A model generated the notes under the pieces. The model had not been told where the DNA came from. It worked only from the letters and a program-made list of their open reading frames with translations, and searched no databases. The translations under genes were made by a program, and so were the position numbers. Below are positions 29,894-36,926 of a stretch of DNA of 64,000 bases, piece after piece (position 1 is the first letter of the stretch; each line of letters opens with the position of its first letter). The stretch covers positions 186,001-250,000 of the forward strand of contig JACKNJ010000004.1 in NCBI GenBank assembly GCA_024234895.1, read 5' to 3'. Origin of the DNA: Gammaproteobacteria bacterium. GTDB taxonomy: Bacteria; Pseudomonadota; Gammaproteobacteria; JACKNK01.

Positions 29894-29908
29894 GGGTGGG
29901 ATGATCCC
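29894..29908 (-). terminator. Small hairpin between the glycosylase gene and tRNA-Ser
   Basis: GTGGGATGATCCCAC is a near-perfect 7-bp stem with a one-base loop, 11 bases beyond the glycosylase stop. The T-run is poor, so it may be a weak terminator or a processing site for a joint transcript with the tRNA. Confidence 0.3.
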
Positions 29909-29919
29909 ACAGGCCCGGT

Positions 29920-30582
29920 TCAGCCGCCAATGTCAGGGAAGGGACACAGGCCGGCGAGCGGGCATGCTCCGCAGCGCGGTCTGGTGCGGCAGTAGTCCTT
30001 GCCGAGGTAGACGATCTGCGCGTGGTATTCGTTGAACAGGGCGACGTCGTGCCCGAGCGCGGCTTCGATGCCGAGACGCAGCTGGTCGTAATCCTCGTCG
30101 CCGCCGATCCAGCCGAAGCGGCTGAACAGGCGGCGGGTGTAGGCGTCGATCACGAACACGGGGCGGTCGTAGGCGTAAAGCACGATGTCGTCGGCGGTCT
30201 CCCGCCCCACGCCGTTGACGCTGAGCAGACCGTCGCGCAGGCGCGGCGTCGGCCAGTCGAGCAGGGCGTCGTGACCGCCCTGGGCGTGCAGCCAGTCGAG
30301 CAGGTTGCGCAGGCGGCGTTGCTTGACGTTGAAGTAGCCGGCCGGGCGGATCATCTCGGCGAGTGCATCCGGCGCGGTGGCGCGCATCGCGGCGAGTTCC
30401 ATCACGTCGGCGGCACGCAGGCTGGCGATGGCCTTTTCGACGTTGGTCCAGGCGGTGTTCTGGGTCAGCACGGCGCCGACCATGATCTCGAAACGCCCGT
30501 CGCCCGGCCACCAGTGCAGCGGGCCGAAATGCGCAAGCAGTTGCTCGAAGACGGCGATCAGGGCATCCCTTTCGAGTCGCAC
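29920..30582 (-). CDS. HhH-GPD DNA glycosylase, MagIII-like endonuclease III relative
   Basis: The 220-residue protein has the helix-hairpin-helix GVGRETADDIVLYAY and catalytic-region Asp in VIDAYTRRL, plus four C-terminal cysteines (C-x5-C-x2-C-x5-C) for a 4Fe-4S cluster. True endonuclease III has Lys after GVGR (GVGRKTAN); here it is Glu. That points to the MagIII-type group, which removes alkylated purines such as 3-methyladenine as a monofunctional glycosylase. The FNVKQRRLRNLLDW and TQNTAWTNVEKA blocks support this group. No partner repair gene is adjacent. Confidence 0.85.
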   Translation of the reverse strand: MRLERDALIAVFEQLLAHFGPLHWWPGDGRFEIMVGAVLTQNTAWTNVEKAIASLRAADVMELAAMRATAPDALAEMIRPAGYFNVKQRRLRNLLDWLHAQGGHDALLDWPTPRLRDGLLSVNGVGRETADDIVLYAYDRPVFVIDAYTRRLFSRFGWIGGDEDYDQLRLGIEAALGHDVALFNEYHAQIVYLGKDYCRTRPRCGACPLAGLCPFPDIGG

Positions 30583-30585
30583 GAG

Positions 30586-31575
30586 TCAGTCCGGGTTGAA
30601 GGGGATCGGCAGGTCCGCCGGGACATCGGCGGGCACGTCCGCCGGCATTCCGATGGGCAGATCGCGGGGCGGCGGGTTCGCTGCGCCGGTTTGCGTGCTG
30701 GCGCGCCGCGCGAAAGCGTCGCGCAGGAATGGGCCGACCTGCGCCTGCCATTCACCCGGCGCGTGGTCGTAGGCATCGACGTGGCCGGCGCCGGCGATCC
30801 TCCAGAGCTGTTTCGGGCCGGCGGCGGCGGCGAACAGTTCCTGGGTCTCGTGCCAGGGAATCAGTTCATCGCGATCGCCCGCCATCAGCAGCACCGGGGT
30901 CTTGATGTTGCCGAGGTGCCCACCCGGATTGGCCCGATAGCGGTTGAGCTTGGCGCCGAACGCGAGTGGCCCGGCGACCAGCGGCGTCAAGACGCCCGCC
31001 CATTCGCCATGGTTCGCGACGAGGCGATGTTCGATCGCGCTTTCGAAGTCCCGGTACAGCGATTCCAGCACCAGCGCATCGACCTCCGCATGCGCATACA
31101 CCGCGGCCGCCGCACCCTTGGAACGCCCGACGATGGCGATCGGCTTGTCGCCAAGCCGCCTGCGCAGTTCGAACAGGGCGGCGTCGACATCCTGCACCTC
31201 GTACATCCCCATGCCCCGTCGCGCCGCGTCGCTCTCGCCCTCCCCGCGCAGATCAGGGATCAGCACCGCGTAGCCCTCGCCAAGCAGGAATCGACCGCGC
31301 GCGAGCATCGCGCCCCGGTTGCAGCCCCGGCAATGCAGCAGCAACACGCCCGCCAGTGGTTCGCCCGCTGGTGGCAGATACCAGGCGCGCAGGTTGACCG
31401 CGTCGGTCGTGCTCAGGGTGATGGTTTCGCCCGGCAGGTCGTCGGGCAGGGCCCGCACGGGCGTCGGATTCGGTGCGAACACCCAGCCCGCGAGCAGCCA
31501 GCCGGCGATCGCGGGCAGGAAGGACAGCGCCAGCGCGGCAAACAGCAGACGTTTGAGACGGGGACTGATGTCCAA
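30586..31575 (-). CDS. Alpha/beta hydrolase with an N-terminal membrane segment
   Basis: The product has one N-terminal hydrophobic segment (LLFAALALSFLPAIAGWLLA) and an alpha/beta hydrolase domain. The nucleophile elbow is VGRSKGAA (Ser), the acid is likely Asp in AGDRDELIP, and the base His in GAGHVDAYDH, the order expected of the fold. An unusual HCRGCNRG replaces the oxyanion HGxG block. The C-terminus is a Pro-Ala-Asp repeat (PADVPADVPADLP). The start is uncertain: TTG 31575 is just upstream of the ROK stop, while an ATG at 31632 overlaps rok by 53 bases. The substrate is unknown. Confidence 0.8.
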   Translation of the reverse strand: MDISPRLKRLLFAALALSFLPAIAGWLLAGWVFAPNPTPVRALPDDLPGETITLSTTDAVNLRAWYLPPAGEPLAGVLLLHCRGCNRGAMLARGRFLLGEGYAVLIPDLRGEGESDAARRGMGMYEVQDVDAALFELRRRLGDKPIAIVGRSKGAAAAVYAHAEVDALVLESLYRDFESAIEHRLVANHGEWAGVLTPLVAGPLAFGAKLNRYRANPGGHLGNIKTPVLLMAGDRDELIPWHETQELFAAAAGPKQLWRIAGAGHVDAYDHAPGEWQAQVGPFLRDAFARRASTQTGAANPPPRDLPIGMPADVPADVPADLPIPFNPD

Positions 31576-31579
31576 AGGC

Positions 31580-32485
31580 TCAACCGCGATCGAGCGACCA
31601 CAACCAGGCGGCGCCGCGCACGCCGCTGGCATCGCCGTGTTTCGGCCTGACCAGGCGCGTATCGACGCGATCGGAGAACACGTAACGCCCCCATAGCTGC
31701 GGGACGCGCTCGTACAGCATCGCGGTGTTGGACATGCCGCCGCCGAGCACGATGACCTCCGGGTCGACGACGTTGATCACCGTCGCCAGGCCCCGCGCGA
31801 GGCGATCGGCATAGCGTTCCAGGCTGCGCCGCACGCCGGTATCGCCCTGCTCCGCGCGATTGACCAGCGTGCGCGCGTCGGACTGCTCGGCGGTGTGGAC
31901 CTGATGATCCCGCGCGAAACCCGGCCCGGACAGCCAGGTTTCGATGCAGCCGTGCTTGCCGCAGTAACACGCCGGCCCGGGCAGTTCGTCCTCGGCCGGC
32001 CACGGCAGCGGGTTGTGGCCCCACTCGCCGGCGATCGCGTTGGGGCCGCTGAGCAGACGACCGTTGATGACCAGGCCGCCGCCGACACCGGTGCCGAGAA
32101 TCACCCCGAACACGCTGCCGGCCCCGGCGGCGGCGCCGTCGGTGGCTTCGGAAAGCGCAAAGCAGTCCGCGTCGTTGGCGATGCGGACCGCGCGATCGAG
32201 GCGCGCTTCCAGGTCCTCGCGCAGCGGCTTGCCGTTCAGCCAGGTGGAGTTGGAATTCTTGATGCCGCCCGTCTTCGCGGACACCGCGCCCGGTGCGCCG
32301 ACGCCGATGGTGCCGCGTTCACCAAGGCGATCCTCGGCCTCGTGCACCAGCGCCGTGACGGCCGCAAGGGTGTTGCCGTAGTCGTCGCGAGGGCTGTTCA
32401 CGCGGCGGCGGAAGCGTTCCTCACCTTGATCACCGAGCGCGATCAGCTCGATCTTGGTGCCGCCGAGGTCGATGCCGATACGCAT
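31580..32485 (-). CDS. ROK family sugar kinase (fructokinase/N-acetylglucosamine kinase type)
   Basis: The 301-residue protein starts with the phosphate-binding IGIDLGGTKIEL and has the catalytic region IANDADCFALSEA, ILGTGVGGGLVING and GEWGHNPLPW. The zinc site is seen as CYCGKHGCIETWLSGPG (CxCGxxGC). This matches sugar kinases of the Mak/NagK group, which phosphorylate free hexose or GlcNAc; no DNA-binding domain is present, so it is not a repressor. The start overlaps the upstream thioredoxin stop by one base (TGATG). Substrate cannot be set from sequence. Confidence 0.88.
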   Translation of the reverse strand: MRIGIDLGGTKIELIALGDQGEERFRRRVNSPRDDYGNTLAAVTALVHEAEDRLGERGTIGVGAPGAVSAKTGGIKNSNSTWLNGKPLREDLEARLDRAVRIANDADCFALSEATDGAAAGAGSVFGVILGTGVGGGLVINGRLLSGPNAIAGEWGHNPLPWPAEDELPGPACYCGKHGCIETWLSGPGFARDHQVHTAEQSDARTLVNRAEQGDTGVRRSLERYADRLARGLATVINVVDPEVIVLGGGMSNTAMLYERVPQLWGRYVFSDRVDTRLVRPKHGDASGVRGAAWLWSLDRG

Positions 32486-32820
32486 CAGAACAGGAGCCCG
32501 TAGGGGCGCTCGATCTCGTCGCGCAGTTCGCCGATGCCGAAGTTGCGCACCTTGCGGATGAACTCGCGCCCGTCGAAGAACACCAGCACGGTCGGGATGC
32601 TGAACACGCGATGCTGGCCGGCGATGGCGCGTTGCGCGTCGCAGTCGACATAGGCCATCGGCAGATTCGGATAGCTCGCGCCGATCATGTCCTCAATCTT
32701 CGGGCGCATGACCTTGCAGACATTGCATTCCGGGCCGCTGAAATAGATCAGCGCGCCGGGGTTGTCGTTGAGGATCGCCTCCAGACGATCCTCGGAATCG
32801 ATGTCGATCATCGCGGCCAT
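32485..32820 (-). CDS. Thioredoxin family protein
   Basis: The 111-residue product has a thioredoxin fold with the redox motif ECNVCKVM (CxxC with Asn-Val) and the cis-proline region IPTVLVFFDG. The ATG at 32820 was chosen because it has GGAGGT upstream; a longer frame starts at 32868 but would overlap the AmpE-like gene. It sits between an AmpE-like membrane protein and a ROK kinase in the same reverse cluster. It could serve as a general or dedicated disulfide reductase. Confidence 0.85.
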   Translation of the reverse strand: MAAMIDIDSEDRLEAILNDNPGALIYFSGPECNVCKVMRPKIEDMIGASYPNLPMAYVDCDAQRAIAGQHRVFSIPTVLVFFDGREFIRKVRNFGIGELRDEIERPYGLLF

Positions 32821-32857
32821 CAGCGACCTCCGTGTGGTTGTCGTTATCTCGGGGAAA

Positions 32858-33778
32858 TCAGGCGGCAAGCCGCGCGAGCATGAACAGCGACAGCAGCGCG
32901 ACGACCAGGACCTGCACCCGGTCCAGCAGGCTGATCGCGAAGTGCAGGCTGTCGTCGGCGGGGCCGATCACGATCACCGCCCGGTCATTCTCGTCGCCTT
33001 CCCCGCCTTCGGATTCGGCAACCGCGTCGTCGTGCGGATCGATACCCAACGCCGCGCAACCGGTGCACAGGCACAGGCCGGCGTCGTCATCCCGCTGCGC
33101 GCATTTGAACGGCGCGACCGACCACGCCGCGAGCACCTCGTCGAAGCGCCCGACCAGCGCGTAGGCACCAGCCAGGATGCGCGCCGGCAGCCAGGCGGCC
33201 CAGGCATGCAGCGTGCGCGCGCCCTCGCGGAAACCGCTGGCCTCGCTGTCCTCGCGCCAGACCGCGATCACGCGGTAGACGATCGCGCCGACCGGCCCGA
33301 TCAGCAGGAACCAGAATAGCGGCGCGATCAGGCGGTCGTTGGCGCGCATGACCGCCGCGCGGGCGACCGCACGTGGCCACAGTTCAGCACGCGGCGGCGG
33401 CTCGGCGTCGACCATCGCGCGCACGCCGCGGCTGGCATCGGCCTCGTCGCCGGCGGACAAGGCGACGTCGATCGACGTCATGGTGGCCACCTGATTGACC
33501 GGGCCGAGGCTGTACATCAGCACCAGCACGCCGAACGCGAGGTCGAACAGGCCGAACAGCCAGCCGTCGATCATGTCCGCGATCATCCACACCAGCAGCG
33601 CCGGCAGGACCACCAGAACGATCGCGCCGACGAGCCCGTCGAGGGCACCACCGCGCGCGATCAACACCCGCTTGAGCCAATCGAAATTGGCGACCAGACG
33701 CGCCGGCTGGCGCCAGTCGGGATCGAGCTGGGCGAAACGCTCCACGGCCAGGGCGATGATCGCGGCGAGCATGTGCAT
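32858..33778 (-). CDS. ampE: AmpE/CobD-like membrane protein
   Basis: The 306-residue protein aligns with AmpE over its length: an N-terminal hydrophobic segment with ERFAQLDPDWR, then NDRLIAPLFWFLLIGPVGAIVYR and GAYALVGRFDEVLAAW, which match conserved AmpE segments, and a C-terminal membrane helix. AmpE is a CobD/CbiB-related inner membrane protein first linked to beta-lactamase regulation; its real role is unclear. An extra loop near residues 225-260 carries four cysteines (C-x9-C-x-C-x2-C) and an acidic stretch. ampD is not adjacent. Two start codons (33778, 33772) are possible. Confidence 0.8.
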   Translation of the reverse strand: MHMLAAIIALAVERFAQLDPDWRQPARLVANFDWLKRVLIARGGALDGLVGAIVLVVLPALLVWMIADMIDGWLFGLFDLAFGVLVLMYSLGPVNQVATMTSIDVALSAGDEADASRGVRAMVDAEPPPRAELWPRAVARAAVMRANDRLIAPLFWFLLIGPVGAIVYRVIAVWREDSEASGFREGARTLHAWAAWLPARILAGAYALVGRFDEVLAAWSVAPFKCAQRDDDAGLCLCTGCAALGIDPHDDAVAESEGGEGDENDRAVIVIGPADDSLHFAISLLDRVQVLVVALLSLFMLARLAA

Positions 33779-34104
33779 GAAACGGAACCTGCGGGGGAAT
33801 TGGGATGGCGGGGATTGTACAGACGCCGCATTGCGATCTGCCTCCCAAAAGAGCGCGCCCCCGCTCAGGGAATCTCATGATTTATTCATGGCCATTCAGC
33901 TGAAGCCGGAATTCGCGGCTTCCTGCGTTGCAAGGCTTGCGAATAGAGGGCAATTCGCGGCGTTTCGCGCCTTGAAACCCACGCAACCGCCGTCCGGCTG
34001 AACCGTCCCTGAACAAATCGGCGATTCCTTGGCAGCAGCGTCAACCTCGATCGGCGTCCGGAACAGCACACAAGGTCGCTCCGACGACGGCCATTTCCCG
34101 CAGG
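33779..34104. other. Intergenic stretch with no recognised gene
   Basis: About 326 bases between the AmpE-like gene and the terminator of the DUF302 gene. I see no ribosome site, tRNA or repeat family member here, and the open frames are short and compositionally uninteresting. It probably contains the promoter of the AmpE cluster. Confidence 0.45.
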
Positions 34105-34144
34105 CAAAAAAAAGCCCCGCTCCGCGACAAGGCGGAACGGGGCT
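34105..34144 (-). terminator. Rho-independent terminator for the DUF302 gene
   Basis: Read on the minus strand, AGCCCCGTTCCGCC is followed by GCGGAGCGGGGCT and a run of eight or more T. The stem has a mismatch. It lies 26 bases past the stop. Confidence 0.9.
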
Positions 34145-34169
34145 GTTTGGTCGCCAGGGTTGCGAGCGA

Positions 34170-34700
34170 TCAGAGATCGCCGTTCACACCCGCGTCGACG
34201 ATCGAGTAGATCGAGTCACGCACGGTTTCGGCCAGCGGGATCAGGTTGTCCGGCAGGTCGACGGCGTTGAGCATCATGTCCATGTTCATGGTCACGATCA
34301 TGCCCTTGCCGTCGGCGCCTTCGATCAGCGCGATGCGGCACGGCAGGAAGCCAGCGAAGATCGGGTCGAACTCGACCATTTCCTTGGCGATCAGCGCGTC
34401 GCAGAAGGCCAGGATGTCCATGCGGCGGGCCGTCTTGCCCATCGCCTCGACCTGCTTGGACAGCGGCAGTTCGGCGACCAGCTTGAAGTTCAGGTTGTTG
34501 GCGCGCAGCTTCATGGAGTCGATCGCGTCATCCATGGAGACACCATCCGCGAGCGGATAGATCTGCATGCTCTGGTGAACCATGCCGCGCATCATTTCCG
34601 GGGTCATGTGCAGGCCGACACCGGCCTTCGGGCCTTCAGCGGCCTGCGCGGAGATCGTGAACGCGAGCAGGAACAGGGAGATAAGAAGCTTCTTGATCAT
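34170..34700 (-). CDS. Secreted DUF302 domain protein
   Basis: The 176-residue product begins with a clear signal peptide (MIKKLLISLFLLAFTISAQA, cleavage after AQA). The mature part carries the DUF302 features: a LSKQVEAMGKT-type helix, LPCRIALIEGADGKGMIVTM and a closing helix region. DUF302 proteins are of unknown function; some bind small ligands. The ATG at 34700 is preceded by AAGAAGG. It has its own terminator, so it is a single-gene unit. Confidence 0.85.
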   Translation of the reverse strand: MIKKLLISLFLLAFTISAQAAEGPKAGVGLHMTPEMMRGMVHQSMQIYPLADGVSMDDAIDSMKLRANNLNFKLVAELPLSKQVEAMGKTARRMDILAFCDALIAKEMVEFDPIFAGFLPCRIALIEGADGKGMIVTMNMDMMLNAVDLPDNLIPLAETVRDSIYSIVDAGVNGDL

Positions 34701-34823
34701 TGGAAATGCCTTCTTGTTTGGTGGTCTGGGAGATTGAGTGAGTTGTTGGCCCGAACGTAAAAGTAGACGCCGGCGATGGATTTGAAAGCACCGTGAGGGT
34801 GGCGCGCATCGCAATCCCGCGTC

Positions 34824-35606
34824 TTAGTTTGCATCGCGGAGCAGGCCGGCAAGGATGTCGGAAACCTCGTCCGGATGCGACCAGAACGGCGCGTGGCCGG
34901 CATTTTCGAGCACGTTGACGCGGGCTTTCGGAGCCAGACTCTGCAACGCCCGTGCCGCTTCGCCGGGAATCAGGGTGTCGCGTCCCCCGAACACCGCCGC
35001 GATCGGTACCGCGATGCGGTCGAGATCCCCGCGCAGATCGGACTCCAGCAGCAGCGTCAGGCCGTCCTGGCGGGCGGCAGGCGCGGCGGATGGCCGCGAC
35101 GACAGCGCAGTCCGCAGCGCGCGCAGGGTCGCCGTGGCATTGGCGGCGCCGCGCACCTGCAAGCTGAGAAAGCGCGACAGGGTCCGGTCGGCGTCCTCGG
35201 CGAGGGCGTCGGCAAAAGCCGCCAACTGGGCTGGCTCGACCGCATCCGGCCAGTCGGCACGCACCACGAAACTCGGCGTGCTCGCGATCAGACCCAGCGC
35301 GGTCACCCGCTCCGGTGCCAGACGCGCGACCGCCTGCGCGATCAGGCCGCCCAGCGACCAGCCGATCCAGGCCGCGCGTTCGGGTGCGTGACGCAGCAGC
35401 ACTTCCGCCCAGGCATTGATATCCGCCGGCGGCTCGCTGCCCGTGCTGAGTCCGTGACCGGGCAGATCGGGCACATGCACGCGGTGGTTTCGCGCCAGCA
35501 CATCGATCAGCCCACCCCAGAGCCCGCCGTGCATCGCCCAGCCGTGCACCAGCACCACATCGGGCGCGCCTTCCGGCCCGACGCGATCGACATGCAGATC
35601 GCTCAT
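34824..35606 (-). CDS. bioH: Pimeloyl-ACP methyl ester carboxylesterase BioH
   Basis: BioH removes the methyl group from pimeloyl-ACP methyl ester at the end of pimelate assembly for biotin. The 260-residue alpha/beta hydrolase shows HGWAMHGGLW (oxyanion region), the nucleophile IGWSLGGLIA, the acid GGRDTLIP and the base in ENAGHAPFWSHP, all as in BioH. The start ATG overlaps the mazG stop (ATGA). bioC, the methyltransferase that normally precedes bioH in function, is not nearby. A carboxylesterase with other substrates is possible but less likely. Confidence 0.88.
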   Translation of the reverse strand: MSDLHVDRVGPEGAPDVVLVHGWAMHGGLWGGLIDVLARNHRVHVPDLPGHGLSTGSEPPADINAWAEVLLRHAPERAAWIGWSLGGLIAQAVARLAPERVTALGLIASTPSFVVRADWPDAVEPAQLAAFADALAEDADRTLSRFLSLQVRGAANATATLRALRTALSSRPSAAPAARQDGLTLLLESDLRGDLDRIAVPIAAVFGGRDTLIPGEAARALQSLAPKARVNVLENAGHAPFWSHPDEVSDILAGLLRDAN

Positions 35607-36397
35607 GCGAGTTCGCGCTTGGCGCGCTCCCACAGCGCGTCCAGGGTGGCGAGGTCGCTGGCCGACATATCGACGCCCGCCTCGGCGGCGAAGTCTTCGA
35701 CACGACGGAAGCGGGTCTCAAAGCGGCCACTGGCGTCGCGCAGCGCGGCTTCGGGATCGAGACCGTAGTGGCGGGCGAGGTTCACGCAGGCGAACAGCAC
35801 GTCGCCGAATTCCTCGTGGCGCCGCTGCGCATCGCTCTCGGCGTCGAGTTCGCTCAGTTCCTCGTCGATCTTGGCGCGCACGTCGGCGACGTCGGTCCAG
35901 TCGAAACCGACGCGGGCGGCACGCTTCTGCAACTTGGCGGCGCGGGTCAGCGCCGGCAACGCATGGATCACGCCGTCCAGCGCGCTGGGTCGTTCAGCGG
36001 CGCCCTTGCTGGCGCGCTCTTCTGCTTTCAACGCCTCCCAGGCGACGGTCTGCGCGTCGGCATCAGCGACTTTCGCGTCACCGAAGACATGCGGATGACG
36101 GCGGACCAGCTTGTCGACCACCGCCTCCACCACGTCGCCGAAGTCGAAGTGCCCGTCCTCCTCGCCGAGGCGGGCGTAGAACACGACCTGGAACAGCAGG
36201 TCGCCGAGTTCGTCGCGCAGTTCCGCCATGTCGCCGCGCGCGATCGCGTCGGCGACCTCGTAGGCCTCCTCCAGCGTGTGCGGGACGATCGTCCGGTAGC
36301 TCTGTTCCTGGTCCCACGGACAGCCACCGTCCGGGTCGCGCAGACGCCGCATGACCTCCAGCAATTGGCCGATGTCGCGCCCCGCCGGCGTGCTCAC
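35603..36397 (-). CDS. mazG: Nucleoside triphosphate pyrophosphohydrolase MazG
   Basis: MazG hydrolyses NTPs and dNTPs to monophosphate and pyrophosphate, removing damaged nucleotides and affecting ppGpp levels. The 264-residue product has two MazG folds: the first with CPWDQEQSYRTIVPHTLEEAYE (EExxE metal site nearby) and ELRDELGDLLFQVVFYARL, the second with RRHEEFGDVLFACVNLARH. Length is typical. It overlaps a 112-residue unknown gene upstream by four bases and bioH downstream by four, giving a tightly coupled trio. Confidence 0.95.
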   Translation of the reverse strand: MSTPAGRDIGQLLEVMRRLRDPDGGCPWDQEQSYRTIVPHTLEEAYEVADAIARGDMAELRDELGDLLFQVVFYARLGEEDGHFDFGDVVEAVVDKLVRRHPHVFGDAKVADADAQTVAWEALKAEERASKGAAERPSALDGVIHALPALTRAAKLQKRAARVGFDWTDVADVRAKIDEELSELDAESDAQRRHEEFGDVLFACVNLARHYGLDPEAALRDASGRFETRFRRVEDFAAEAGVDMSASDLATLDALWERAKRELA

Positions 36398-36732
36398 AGC
36401 AGCCGCACCGCTTCCTGACCGTCGAGCTTGAGCAGCTTGTCAGCGACCATCAGCGCGTCGGTGGCGAATACGTCCGGATCGTTCCAGTCGTCCTTGGCGC
36501 CGACCGGCCTCGCCTCGAATTCCGTGTAGGCGTACATGCCGAAGCCGCCTTCCGGCAGCGCCTCGCAGCTCAGGAACAGCAGCGGTTTGGCGGCACCCAT
36601 CGGCACCGCCGCGAACAGGTAGTGATAGGTCCGGTCGTCGCCGGATTCGATATCGCCGAGCAGCGAGAACTCGATGTCGCTGACGCTGTAACGGCGCTTG
36701 GGCATCGCGGTGCGGATGCGGGGCAGGCTCAT
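36394..36732 (-). CDS. Hypothetical protein upstream of mazG
   Basis: I do not recognise this 112-residue product. It starts MSLPRIRTAMPKRRYSVSDIEFSLL and includes FGMYAYTEFEARPVGAKDDW; it looks like a small soluble alpha/beta protein. The stop overlaps the mazG start by four bases, so coupling with a nucleotide-cleansing enzyme is likely. A second start at the MPKRRYS methionine is possible. Confidence 0.7.
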   Translation of the reverse strand: MSLPRIRTAMPKRRYSVSDIEFSLLGDIESGDDRTYHYLFAAVPMGAAKPLLFLSCEALPEGGFGMYAYTEFEARPVGAKDDWNDPDVFATDALMVADKLLKLDGQEAVRLL

Positions 36733-36762
36733 GGCGAACTCCGGGAGCTGGAAAATGTCACC

Positions 36763-36827
36763 GTAGGAGCGGCTTCAGCCGCGAAGTGCCCTGGATCAGG
36801 GCCGATCGCGGCTGAAGCCGCTCCTAC
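36763..36827. repeat. Inverted pair of REP-like elements, family B
   Basis: GTAGGAGCGGCTTCAGCCGC at 36763 pairs with GGCTGAAGCCGCTCCTAC ending at 36827. It occupies the divergent gap before the solute-binding protein gene. Confidence 0.85.
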
Positions 36828-36926
36828 GACGGGTTCGGGATCATAACAATCCGGACCTTCCGCCAAACCCGGCTGACCGCTGTGGCAAACTCGTCGGCCA
36901 ACCCGATTCGTAAAGGATTCCGCCCG

